A DNA stretch of 45,999 nt, from NCBI GenBank assembly GCA_002239065.1, contig MPNO01000037.1, positions 1-45,999 on the forward strand, read 5' to 3'. The notes under the pieces were generated by a model. That model was given only the letters and a program-made list of their open reading frames with translations. It was not told the DNA's origin and did not search any database. The position numbers and the translations under genes were made by a program. This document shows, one piece after another, positions 1 to 7,692 of this stretch (positions are counted from its first letter, which is position 1; the number at the start of each line of letters is the position of its first letter). This DNA is from Defluviicoccus sp. bin129. Lineage in GTDB: Bacteria; Pseudomonadota; Alphaproteobacteria; MPNO01.

Positions 1-91
1 TTCGGCTGTCCCAGACCGTGTATTCGCGCCCGCGGGGGCGGAGACGGGCGATGGCGGCGTCGGTGAGCCGCAGGCGTTGCCGGCCGGCCAC
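1..91 (-). CDS. Second tyrosine recombinase, N-terminus only (runs off left edge)
   Basis: Reading leftwards from a GTG at 91, the frame stays open to the window edge and gives 30 residues. They include LTDAAIARLRP, followed by YTVWDSR. This matches the start of the neighbouring integrase (LTDARVRALRP...YDVRDG) and is the typical beginning of the DUF4102-type arm-binding domain of P4-like integrases. A GGAGG lies 7 nt before the GTG, inside the last codons of the upstream integrase, and only 3 nt separate that gene's stop from this start, so the two are probably co-translated. The catalytic domain lies outside the window, so activity cannot be judged. Confidence 0.75.
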   Translation of the reverse strand, partial: MAGRQRLRLTDAAIARLRPRGREYTVWDSR

Positions 92-94
92 GAC

Positions 95-1216
95 CTAGCC
101 TCCGAGCACGGCGCCGACCGTCTCGGCGGCCTGGTGGACCATCACGTCGGCGAGATGCGTGTACTTGAGCGTCGTCTCGGGGCTGCGGTGACCGAGCAGC
201 CTGGCGATGGCGAGGACGCTCTCGCCCCGTCTCAGCGCAAGGCTCGCATGGGTATGCCGGAGATCGTGCAGGCGAACGTCCGACAATCCCGCCTCGGCGC
301 GAACCTTGCGCCAGAAGACATCCAGCCCGGCCCTCCCGCACGGTCGGCCGCCCCGCGATGCGGGGAAGATCCATCTGCCGGTCCGGTCCAGCCCGCGGAG
401 GATACGCCTGGCGGGCTCGGACAGCCAGACGGTCCTGGGGCCCGCCTTGCTGTCGCGCAGGAACAGATGGCCCTCGCGGTAGTCGGTCCACCGGAGCGAG
501 AGGATTTCGCCCTTGCGGCATCCCGTCAGGAGAAGAAGCCGGACGATCGCGACCTGTTGTGGGCAGTCATCGGCATATAGCGACAACTGCGCCGACAACC
601 GGCGGATCTCCGCGTCGGACAAGAAACGCTCGCGCCCCTTCCGGCGATAGCGCCGAATGCCGCGGCAGGGGTTCGAACCCTCGGGACGGAGGCCCATGGC
701 CTCGGCCTCTCTCATGATGACGGACAGGACCGGCATGGAGCGGTCGGCGGCAACCGGGGTCGCGTGCAGCGAAGCGAACCAGTTCCCAACATCCTGCCGA
801 TCGATGCCGCCGATCTCGCGGCCCGCGAACCGGGGCAGGATCTGGTTGCGCAGATACCACCTGTTGACCTGGAGCGTGCCGGCCTTCCAGATTTGCCGGT
901 AGCGCTGGAACACCGTCTCGGCGACGGTCTCGAAGAGGGCGTGCGCGGTCGCTGCGGATGGCATGTCTCCCCGCCGGATCGAGCGGAGGATTTCGGAGGC
1001 GCGCATTCGCGCTTTGGCGGCGCTCAGTTCCTCGGCGTCGCCGACGGTCTTCCAGACGCGGTGCCCGCGGTGCTGGCAGTGGACGAAGAACCGTTTGCGG
1101 CCGGAGCGCAGCACGCGGACGCCGAAGCTCTTGAGATCGCCGTCGCGGACGTCGTAGGGGGCCTTGCGGGGCCTGAGCGCCCGGACGCGGGCATCGGTAA
1201 GGATAGCATTGGACAT
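95..1216 (-). CDS. P4-type tyrosine recombinase/integrase
   Basis: This 373-residue DNA recombinase would integrate and excise a mobile element. Residues 1-90 form a DUF4102-like arm-binding domain, about 95-190 the SAM-like core-binding domain, and 200-373 the catalytic domain. All catalytic residues are visible: R234 (TGCRKGE), K257 (RDSKAG), H317 and R320 (LHDLRHTH), H343 (LLGHRS) and the nucleophile Y352 (LKYTH). The ATG at 1216 was chosen because GGGAGAG precedes it; a longer frame from 1282 lacks such a site and would run through the repeated leader. Its stop is 3 nt before a second recombinase gene, a tandem pair on the minus strand. It looks intact. Which element it belongs to is unknown because that lies to the left. 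Confidence 0.93.
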   Translation of the reverse strand: MSNAILTDARVRALRPRKAPYDVRDGDLKSFGVRVLRSGRKRFFVHCQHRGHRVWKTVGDAEELSAAKARMRASEILRSIRRGDMPSAATAHALFETVAETVFQRYRQIWKAGTLQVNRWYLRNQILPRFAGREIGGIDRQDVGNWFASLHATPVAADRSMPVLSVIMREAEAMGLRPEGSNPCRGIRRYRRKGRERFLSDAEIRRLSAQLSLYADDCPQQVAIVRLLLLTGCRKGEILSLRWTDYREGHLFLRDSKAGPRTVWLSEPARRILRGLDRTGRWIFPASRGGRPCGRAGLDVFWRKVRAEAGLSDVRLHDLRHTHASLALRRGESVLAIARLLGHRSPETTLKYTHLADVMVHQAAETVGAVLGG

Positions 1217-1224
1217 GTCTCTCT

Positions 1225-1280
1225 CCCGGTTGCGGTTGCAACCGGGGAACGGAAAGTTGCGCAATCCGCTCCCCGGTTGC
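1225..1280 (-). promoter_or_regulatory. Triple inverted-repeat leader of the integrase gene
   Basis: Three copies of the 9-mer CCCGGTTGC alternate in orientation: 1225-1233 forward, 1238-1246 inverted, 1272-1280 forward. The first and second form a perfect 9-bp hairpin with a 4-nt loop. The second and third form an 11-bp perfect inverted repeat that extends to 15 of 16 pairs (1238-1253 with 1265-1280). The middle copy cannot pair with both. The integrase Shine-Dalgarno (1221-1227) overlaps the first arm. This could be an RNA switch, an operator, or arm-type sites for the recombinase. The repeats are seen; the roles are inferred. Confidence 0.5.
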
Positions 1281-1303
1281 ACGATGCGGGAGAAAAAACG
1301 ACC

Positions 1304-2545
1304 TTATATCAGACAGTTAGCACCGCCAGGTGCGGTCATGGTGTAGGCCGACGCGCTGTCAAAGTTGCCGTCGCTCACCCTGAAGGTGAAGCTGGCATAG
1401 GGATCGCCGAAGGCGTTCGCCGCCGGGGTGAAGACCAGGTTGCTCGCTTGGATGTCTTCGGTGGGGATCAGCTGGTTGGCCGACACCGGCGCGCCGCGAT
1501 TGGTCAGCGAGCCCGCCGCCGGCAGGGTCGCGATCTTCACGACCACCAGCGTGTCGCCCGGGTCCACGTCGGAAAAGTTGAAATCGGCGACGGCGAAGCT
1601 GTAGGGCGTGTCCTCCTCCGTGGAGACCGCGTTGTCGGCGGCGGTGGGCGGGTCGGGCAGCCCGTGCACGGTGACGGTCACGCGGTAGGTCGTCGCGCTC
1701 TCGGCGGTGCCGTCGCTCACCCTGACGGTGAAGCTGGTATAGGGGTCGCCGAAGTCGTTCGCCGGCGGGGTGAAGACCAGCTTGCTCCCGAGGATGTCGC
1801 CAATGGTGATCGACTGGCCGGCCGTGACCGCCGTGCCGTCATTGGTCAGCGAGCCCCGGCTCGGCAGGGTCACGATCGTCACGCTCCGCAGCGTGTCGCC
1901 CGGGTCCACGTCGAAAAAGGCGATTTGGCCGCGCGAGACAACGCCACTCCCATCCTCGAGCAGGACCAGGGACGCGTTGGCGCCGGTCGGCGGATCGTTC
2001 ACCGAGGTCACGTCGAGGGCCATCGAGTAGGCGAACGCGCTCTCGTCGGTTCCGTCGCTCACCTTGAAGAAGAAGGAGGACAAGGGATCGCCGAAGGCGT
2101 TCGCCGTCGGAGTGTAGACCAGCTTGCCCGCGTCGATGTCGGCTTTGGCGATCGACTGGTTGACCGTCACCGCCGTGCCGTCATTGGTCAGCGAGCCATG
2201 CACGGGCAGGGTCGTGACCTTCACGCTCGCCAGCGTGTCGCCCGCGTCGGTGTCCGAGAAGTTGAAGTCGGCGGCGGCGAAGGTGTAGGGCGTGTCCTCC
2301 TCCGTGGTGATCGTGTTGTTGGCGGCGGTCGGCGCGGCATTCTGCGCTCCGGCCTCCGGGCTCAACGCCAGGCATGCGACCGCGAGAAGGGCCGCGGCGC
2401 CGACGAGGCGCGCGACCGGCGCCGCGCCGGCGGGCCGGCGGCGGCCCGGGGGCTGGCGGCTGGTTCCACGAGGAGAGGCGGTCTCGTTCAATTCAACGTC
2501 CCCCGTCGGCGCGGCGGGGCGTTTCCCGCGGCGGTTTCGATGCAC
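1304..2545 (-). pseudogene. Secreted cadherin/Ig-like repeat protein, truncated at its C-terminus
   Basis: 413 residues from a GTG start with GGAGG just upstream. An Arg-rich N-terminus leads into a hydrophobic segment ending SPEAGAQ, a likely Sec signal around residues 48-68. Three tandem repeats of about 105 residues follow, each with variants of EEDTPYxFxxADFNFSD, GDTL, TLPxxGSLTN, ANxFGDPxxSF and RVSDG. This pattern belongs to tandem-95/RapA2-type cadherin-like repeats of surface proteins. Repeats 1 and 2 continue into a linker (NDPPT, PDPPT), but repeat 3 stops abruptly after AYTMT with about nine unrelated residues and TAA, next to the integrase leader. No C-terminal anchor or barrel remains. 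I infer a longer gene cut by integration of the element at the left. Confidence 0.7.
1340..2330 (-). repeat. Three tandem about 300-bp cadherin-like coding repeats
   Basis: The three domains of the truncated surface protein are also similar at the DNA level. For example, a word reading GCCGTGCCGTCATTGGTCAGCG (split here as GCCGTGCCGTCATT and GGTCAGCG) occurs near 1831 and 2173, with a diverged version near 1492. Units run roughly 2020-2330, 1700-2020 and 1340-1700, the last being cut short. Such repeats are typical of adhesin-like proteins and can recombine. Confidence 0.6.
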
Positions 2546-2578
2546 GGCCTCCGCTTCGCGCGCGCAGGCATCGCCGCC

Positions 2579-2607
2579 GTTATATATCTATTTGGCTATC
2601 TCGAAAA
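2579..2607 (-). promoter_or_regulatory. Candidate promoter of the cadherin-like gene
   Basis: On the minus strand an AT-rich island in otherwise GC-rich DNA carries TATAAC (2584-2579) as a good -10 and TTTTCG (2607-2602), a weak -35, with 17 nt between. It sits about 35 nt before the GTG start at 2545. This is an assignment by eye. Confidence 0.35.
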
Positions 2608-2695
2608 TGACATATTCCTGAGCCGGCCCTCGCATGGCGATAGCGATTTCCCATGCGTCGCGGCGACGGCTTCGGCGGTCGGCGGGCCGGCCGGG

Positions 2696-5600
2696 CTACC
2701 AGCGCATCGTGCCGTTGAGCGAGACTCCGTGCTCGGGCGGCCGATCGCCGCCCGCCGCCTCGCGGCGCGTCGCCCGGAGGCCGAAATCGAACGACACGAG
2801 GTGGCGGCGGGCGGGACCCAGCCGCCAGCCGAGACCCAGCTCGCGATGCGTCGGGGAGAGGGCGAGCCGCGCCTCCGGCGTGGCGACGAGCCATCCGCCG
2901 GGCACCGCGATCCCGTAGCCGAGCTTCGCCTCGAGACGGTGGTCGCGGAACATGTCCCCGTCGCCGTCCCCCGCCAGACCCTCCGAGGTCTCGCGCGCCA
3001 GCAGCGCGCCGGCGCCGCCCGAGGCCGGGCCGCCGACCCTCTGGGCCAGCGACAGCGAGAGGCCCCGCCCGGATGACGGGTCGGGGTCCCAGGCGACGGA
3101 GAGCGAGCCGCCGGTCTGGCGGAAGCCGCGCGAATCGTGGCTCACCAGGCCGCGCCCGCGGATCTTCACCTCGAGGCCGGCGCCGGGCGCCGACCAGGCG
3201 AGCCGGCCCCCGATATCGAGCCCGTAGCCGGTCTCGGCATCGCCGCCGTCGTGGCGCCCGGCGATCTCCAGCGTCGGCCGCAACCGGTGCTCGCCGATCG
3301 CGATGCCGCTCAGCCCGCCCTCGATGCCGAGCTTCACGCGGGTCACCTCGGCGTCCACCGACCGCAGCAGCCTGATCTCGCCGTTATCGGCGCGCGCGGC
3401 CGTGGTCCGCAGGCCGAGCGCGTCCGCCACCACCGCCAGCCGCAGGCGCCCGCCCCCCGCCCGGGCCCGGCGGGGGGCCCGCCCGCCCGCCACCACCGCC
3501 AGCCGCAGGCGCCCGCCCTCCGCCGGGTCCTGCAGGAGGCCGCGCAGGCCGCCGGCCACCATCCTCATGTCCATGTCGGACCGGACGGCGGCGCGCCCGT
3601 CGGGCGTCAGCGTGAGCGCGCCCTCGCCGTACCCCGCCGCGCCCCAGACCGAAAGCCGGTCGTGGAACGCATAGCGCAGATAGGGATAGATTCCGGTCAG
3701 GGCCGACTCGACGGAGCCCCGGCCGAGCGGCGAGCCGTACTCGCCCTCGCCCTCCGCGCGGGTGAGCAGCATGCCGATGGCGGCGCGCCCCAGGGTATAG
3801 TCGGCGCCGAGAAACGCGCTCGCGACTTCGCCGTCGACGTCGACGCCGCGTTCGCGCTCGCGCCCCCTGAAGCCGGCGAGCGCGACGCGGCCCCAGACAC
3901 CGACCAGGCCGGCCCCCCCGGTCCCGCCGGCCAGGTTGAACGAGGAGGCGGTGATGAACTGCCGGCCGGTGAGCGTCCGCGACCGTGCGCCGCCTGGCAC
4001 GGCGCCCTCCCGCTCCTCCAGCTCCTCGATGCCGCCCGGCGGCGCGGCGGCGAATCGCTGCCCGCCGAGGCGGATTGCGAGCCCCGGCGACGGCGACGCC
4101 GCGAGGCGGTCCGCCACCGCATCCGCCACCTGCCCCGCCGCCGTGCGCCCGAAACGCATCAGCCACGGCGCCGCGGACTCGGCCATCGCCGTCTCCTCCG
4201 GCTCGGGCCGCTCCGGCTCGGGCGCGTCCGGATCGGGGGTGTCCGGGTCGGGCCGGACCGTCGCCGGCGCCACCACGGTCCGCTCGGCGATGTTGGCGAC
4301 CGCGTTGCCCGCCCGATCGCGCAGGGGGTTCGAGGCCGGCGCTGCGTAGGAGACCGTCACCCGGGCGCTCCCGGCGGGGGGGTTGGCGAGCGTCAGGGTC
4401 ACCGTTCGGCCGGCGATCACGGGCGCGCTGCCGTCCGCGAACGCGGCGACCGCGCCGTTCACCTCGACCGAGAAGTCGGCATTCGCCGGCACCGAATCCA
4501 TGTCCAGCTCCTCGCTGAACGTCAGCGCCAGCGAGGCCCCCGTCAGCGCCGTCCGCGTCAGGGTGGGGGAAGCGGCGTCGTAGCTCAGATGGAGGATGCG
4601 GCGGGAGACGTCGGACCAGTCCAGCATGCTGTCCCAGCGATAGTGGTGCTCCGACGCCTCCGCGGTCGCGTCGGCGAAGCGGAATTCCCGGTCGCAGACA
4701 TGCAGCACGAGCCGGTCCCGATCGGCGGCGTCGAGAGCCGACTCCAGGCTGAACACCAGCGTGTCGGTCTCCGGCCCCAGGACCGCCCGGTAGGCGGCGT
4801 CGATCCTGTACGGGTTGCCTCCGGCGGTGAATTCTCCGCCTTCCCGGAAACCGTCGGCCGCGCCGGTACCGTATTTCGAGACGAAGCCGCCCAGCCCCTC
4901 CACATGGGTGACCGCCAGTGTCCCGGTCCAGATCCGGACCGCGCCGCCGCTATAGGTCGGCGCGGGACACGCCGGCCGAGGCGCGATCGTCGCGTCGCCA
5001 GGCGGAAATACCGCGCTCGCCGTCTCGGGGTTGCCGCGGTCGTCGACGAAGGTCGCCTCGACCCTGATCTTGCTGCCCGCGTCGGCGTCGACCAGGATGT
5101 ACTCGTCGCCGTCGGTTCCACCGGGATGCGGAGTCTGGATCGGCGTCTCCCTACCGCCGACCACCCGGAACCAGTGGTAGACGAGCTTGAAATAGTCTTC
5201 GTTCTCTTCCGCGTGCATCAGCCCGTCGGCGTCCTGGATCACGAGATCGCCCATGCTGTCGTCGGGAAAGACATGGATCGCCCGGGGCACGCGCGGCTCT
5301 CCGGAGAAATTCAGCGTGCCCGTGGCGGGCTGGTTCCCGGCCGGAGTGGCCATCGACACGGAATCTTCCTCCACCGCGCCCGCGCCGTCGGCGTTCACCG
5401 CCCGCATCTGGAACGTGTACTCGGTGCCGTTGATCAGCATGTCGGGGACGACGTAGGCGATGAAATTGCTCAGCATGTCCTCCGGGAGATCGATCCCGTT
5501 CGGTATCTCGGTCCAGGCGTCCGGGAGGGTGCCGGTCGACGTGTAGCGGTACTCGTAACGGATCAGGGCGGAGCCGCCATCGTCGGGCGCCTCCCAGAGC

Positions 5601-5809
5601 AGGGTGACCCGCCGGTCGCCCGCGGCCGCTTTCATCTTTATGCGGTCGGGCGCGTCCGCGTGCGCGGGGTCCGGCGCGGCGAGATGCGCCAGGGCCAGCA
5701 GGACGGCCAGGAGTGCAGCCGCAGGCCCCATCGGGCGGCGGCGCCGCGAAGCACGCGCGCAAAAAACGCCGACCCGCCACGGTCGCCAGCTTCTCGATCT
5801 CGACACCAT
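2696..5809 (-). CDS. Fn3-SwmB-autotransporter outer-membrane protein
   Basis: About 1037 residues from the ATG at 5809; an ATG at 5731 directly before the hydrophobic signal segment is an alternative. After the signal (AAALLAVLLALAHLA...AHA) comes a fibronectin type III domain (VTLLWEAPDDGG, YTFQMRAVNADG). A middle region follows, then a SwmB-like domain (LALTFSEELD...NPLRDRAGNAV). A Pro/Glu/Asp linker (DPDTPDPDAPEPERPEPEE) leads to a C-terminal beta-barrel of alternating hydrophobic strands ending in TMRW. The final aromatic residue fits barrel insertion by the BAM machinery. Such proteins act at the cell surface, probably in adhesion; the ligand is unknown. It is probably exported through Sec, with the barrel anchoring the passenger. 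A 63-bp in-frame duplication sits in the barrel (3426-3518). It lies upstream of the truncated cadherin-like gene on the same strand. Confidence 0.82.
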   Translation of the reverse strand: MVSRSRSWRPWRVGVFCARASRRRRPMGPAAALLAVLLALAHLAAPDPAHADAPDRIKMKAAAGDRRVTLLWEAPDDGGSALIRYEYRYTSTGTLPDAWTEIPNGIDLPEDMLSNFIAYVVPDMLINGTEYTFQMRAVNADGAGAVEEDSVSMATPAGNQPATGTLNFSGEPRVPRAIHVFPDDSMGDLVIQDADGLMHAEENEDYFKLVYHWFRVVGGRETPIQTPHPGGTDGDEYILVDADAGSKIRVEATFVDDRGNPETASAVFPPGDATIAPRPACPAPTYSGGAVRIWTGTLAVTHVEGLGGFVSKYGTGAADGFREGGEFTAGGNPYRIDAAYRAVLGPETDTLVFSLESALDAADRDRLVLHVCDREFRFADATAEASEHHYRWDSMLDWSDVSRRILHLSYDAASPTLTRTALTGASLALTFSEELDMDSVPANADFSVEVNGAVAAFADGSAPVIAGRTVTLTLANPPAGSARVTVSYAAPASNPLRDRAGNAVANIAERTVVAPATVRPDPDTPDPDAPEPERPEPEETAMAESAAPWLMRFGRTAAGQVADAVADRLAASPSPGLAIRLGGQRFAAAPPGGIEELEEREGAVPGGARSRTLTGRQFITASSFNLAGGTGGAGLVGVWGRVALAGFRGRERERGVDVDGEVASAFLGADYTLGRAAIGMLLTRAEGEGEYGSPLGRGSVESALTGIYPYLRYAFHDRLSVWGAAGYGEGALTLTPDGRAAVRSDMDMRMVAGGLRGLLQDPAEGGRLRLAVVAGGRAPRRARAGGGRLRLAVVADALGLRTTAARADNGEIRLLRSVDAEVTRVKLGIEGGLSGIAIGEHRLRPTLEIAGRHDGGDAETGYGLDIGGRLAWSAPGAGLEVKIRGRGLVSHDSRGFRQTGGSLSVAWDPDPSSGRGLSLSLAQRVGGPASGGAGALLARETSEGLAGDGDGDMFRDHRLEAKLGYGIAVPGGWLVATPEARLALSPTHRELGLGWRLGPARRHLVSFDFGLRATRREAAGGDRPPEHGVSLNGTMRW
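3426..3518. repeat. 63-bp in-frame tandem duplication in the barrel domain
   Basis: The 30 bases at 3426-3455 recur exactly at 3489-3518, an offset of 63 bp (21 codons), so GGRLRLAVVA appears twice in the protein. The spacer is almost pure G/C with a short palindrome around CCCGGGCCCGG. It is consistent with slippage or a recent duplication, or an assembly fault in GC-rich DNA. Confidence 0.7.
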
Positions 5810-5935
5810 GCCCAGGCCCCGCTCCGTTTCCGTTGTCCGCCAGCCCCCGCCCCGTGCCGCGCACCGGGCGATCCGGCCCGGCGGAGAAAGAGGCATTTCT
5901 TGTATGACATGGCGACATAGCAGAATCAATATGAA

Positions 5936-5961
5936 CGGCGCGCCGCATGATCGGCGCGCCG
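5936..5961. promoter_or_regulatory. Paired CGGCGCGCCG palindromes between divergent genes
   Basis: The 10-bp palindrome CGGCGCGCCG occurs at 5936-5945 and again at 5952-5961, with starts 16 bp apart. They lie in the 242-bp gap between the autotransporter gene (minus) and the cupin gene (plus). Just to the left, on the minus strand, TTGATT followed 17 nt later by CATACA could be a weak promoter. A regulator-binding function is only a guess, since this word is easy to make in GC-rich DNA. Confidence 0.3.
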
Positions 5962-6051
5962 CGGCCGCGGGACGGGAAACGGCTTGGCCGGATGGCTGCG
6001 AACCGGGTAGGCTGCGCACCGGTTGGTGGACGGAACGCGGGAGATCGGACG

Positions 6052-6603
6052 ATGGCGTATACGCTGGAGGCGTTTTGCGAGGACACCCGCGCGGCACTCG
6101 CCGCCGGGGACGGGGACGGCGCTCGCGAAATCGTGCGCGGTAATCTGGGGCGGCTGCTCGCCAACCAGGAATTCGTCGCCGCCCATTGCGGGCCGGAGGC
6201 CGAGCGCGGCATCCACCGGCTCCACGAGGACCCCGAGCTCGGATTCATGGTGCTCGCCCATATCTACGAGAACGGCGTCGAATCGCCGCCGCACGACCAC
6301 GGCCCGTCCTGGGCGATCTACGGCCAGGCGGTCGAGCACACCGAGATGACGGTGTGGCGCGAGACCGGCGAGGCGCCGGGCGGCGAGGCGCCGATCGTCG
6401 AGCCGGCGGAGCGCTACCGCCTCGACCCCGGCATGGTCGGGGTGTTCCATCCGAGCGACATCCACTCGATCAAGTTCCCCGACGGGGCGCGCTTCGTCCG
6501 GGTGACCGGCACCGACCTCGACCGGGTCGTCCAGCGCCGCTTCGACCTGCGCGAGAACACCGTCGACGGCACCAAGCCGGTGCCCGACCCGGTGGACGCC
6601 TGA
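6052..6603 (+). CDS. Cupin-fold metalloenzyme, cysteine-dioxygenase-like
   Basis: 183 residues; the ATG at 6052 has GGGAG 8 nt upstream. Residues about 70-150 form a single cupin barrel with PPHDHGPSW (H81, H83), a Glu in the following EHTEMTVW (E95 or E98) and VFHPSDIHSI (H133, H138). These would be the metal ligands in the double-stranded beta-helix family that includes cysteine dioxygenase and related thiol dioxygenases. The substrate cannot be read from the sequence. It is followed after 5 nt by a metallo-beta-lactamase-fold hydrolase, so the two form a transcription unit and perhaps consecutive steps. An ATG at 5947 would add an unlikely Arg-rich leader. Confidence 0.75.
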   Translation: MAYTLEAFCEDTRAALAAGDGDGAREIVRGNLGRLLANQEFVAAHCGPEAERGIHRLHEDPELGFMVLAHIYENGVESPPHDHGPSWAIYGQAVEHTEMTVWRETGEAPGGEAPIVEPAERYRLDPGMVGVFHPSDIHSIKFPDGARFVRVTGTDLDRVVQRRFDLRENTVDGTKPVPDPVDA

Positions 6604-6608
6604 GCGCC

Positions 6609-7631
6609 ATGAACGCGGCCCGACAGACGCCGTTCGAGGCGCCGGTGGTGGACAGCCTCGCGGTCCGGGTGGTGGTGGATTCGCATTACGAGCGGTTCCT
6701 GCCGAAGGCCGAGCACGCCCATGTCGCGATCGAGCATGTCGGCGGCATCCCGGGCCGGCCGATGACCACGCTGGCCGGCGAATGGGGGCTCGCGCTCCAT
6801 CTCGAATCCCGCGCCGGCGGGGCGGGCGCCCGGTTCCTGCTGGATTTCGGCTACACGCCCGAGATCCTCAACCGCAACGTCTCGCTGCTCGGCATCGAGC
6901 CGTCCGGGCTCGACGGGCTGATCCTGAGCCACGGCCACCGCGACCACTATGGCGGGCTCGACGGGTTCGTGACCCAGAACCGCAGCGCGATGAAGGACGA
7001 CGTCTCGCTCTTCGTCGGGGCGGAGGAGGCGTTCGCGGTGCGCTGGGTGCCGTCCGGGCCGCCGCGCGAGCCCGGCGGAAGGCCGGAATTCGTCTCCTGG
7101 GGCGCGCCCGACCGCATCGGGCTGGTGGCGCAGAACGTGGTGCCGGTGTGCTGCCCGGAGCCGCACGCGCTGCCCGGGCCGTTTACCACGGGCTATATCG
7201 CGCGCGACACCTTCGAGGAGGTCACCGGCGGCTCGATGCTCGAATCCTACGACCATTTCTCCGAGGCCGAGCGGCGCGGCGAGCTGGTGGCCGACAGCCA
7301 CCCCGAGGAGCACGCCACCTGCTACATCGTCAAGGGCCGCGGGCTGGTGGTGATCTCGTCCTGCGGCCATGCCGGGATCGTGAACTCGGTCAGGACGGCG
7401 ATGGCGGTGTCGGGCATCGACCGGCTGCACGCGGTGATCGGCGGCTTCCATCTGACCACCGCGAAGCCCGACTATGTCGAGCACACGGTGGACGAGCTGG
7501 AACGGCTTTCCCCCGACGTGGTGGTGCCGATGCACTGCACCGGCGCGGCCTTCATCGAGGCGATGCGAAGGCGCATGCCCGAACGGCTGGTCGCCTCCAA
7601 TCTCGGCAGCCGCTTCACCTTCGGGGTCTGA
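6609..7631 (+). CDS. Metallo-beta-lactamase-fold hydrolase
   Basis: 340 residues, starting 5 nt after the cupin stop. The metal-binding motif SHGHRDHYGG gives H108, H110, D112 and H113. SSCGHAGIVN (second-site His) and VPMHCTG follow later. This arrangement, with the long insert between, matches the family annotated as 7,8-dihydropterin-6-methyl-aminobenzene phosphate synthase-like MBL proteins known from archaea and many bacteria. The bacterial members' true substrate is generally not established, so I call only the fold. It is probably cytoplasmic, as there is no signal peptide. It is co-transcribed with the cupin and convergent with the MmgE/PrpD gene. Confidence 0.82.
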   Translation: MNAARQTPFEAPVVDSLAVRVVVDSHYERFLPKAEHAHVAIEHVGGIPGRPMTTLAGEWGLALHLESRAGGAGARFLLDFGYTPEILNRNVSLLGIEPSGLDGLILSHGHRDHYGGLDGFVTQNRSAMKDDVSLFVGAEEAFAVRWVPSGPPREPGGRPEFVSWGAPDRIGLVAQNVVPVCCPEPHALPGPFTTGYIARDTFEEVTGGSMLESYDHFSEAERRGELVADSHPEEHATCYIVKGRGLVVISSCGHAGIVNSVRTAMAVSGIDRLHAVIGGFHLTTAKPDYVEHTVDELERLSPDVVVPMHCTGAAFIEAMRRRMPERLVASNLGSRFTFGV

Positions 7632-7655
7632 GCTTCGCCATTCCGTGGCCGGGGC

Positions 7656-7692
7656 GGGCCGGCCGCTCTCGCCGCGTTGCCGTCATGACGGC
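7656..7692. terminator. Possible bidirectional terminator between convergent genes
   Basis: In the 51-bp gap between two convergent stops, GGCCGG and CCGGCC flank a GGCGGG loop. A perfect 14-bp palindrome GCCGTCATGACGGC at 7679-7692 overlaps the stop of the MmgE/PrpD gene. No T-run follows either one, so intrinsic termination is uncertain. Confidence 0.25.

Noticed and set aside
1285..1303. Rho-independent terminator after the truncated surface gene
   Set aside because: There is a T-run on the minus strand, but no GC stem directly before it. The strong inverted repeat lies after it.
764..3076. Long plus-strand open frame (about 770 codons)
   Set aside because: It lies antisense to the integrase and the two surface protein genes. 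Its composition is Arg/Gly/Ala-rich without domains, as expected for a shadow frame in very GC-rich DNA.
3137..5920. Plus-strand frame of about 927 codons opposite the autotransporter
   Set aside because: No recognisable domain, while the minus strand has a clear signal peptide, Fn3, SwmB and barrel.
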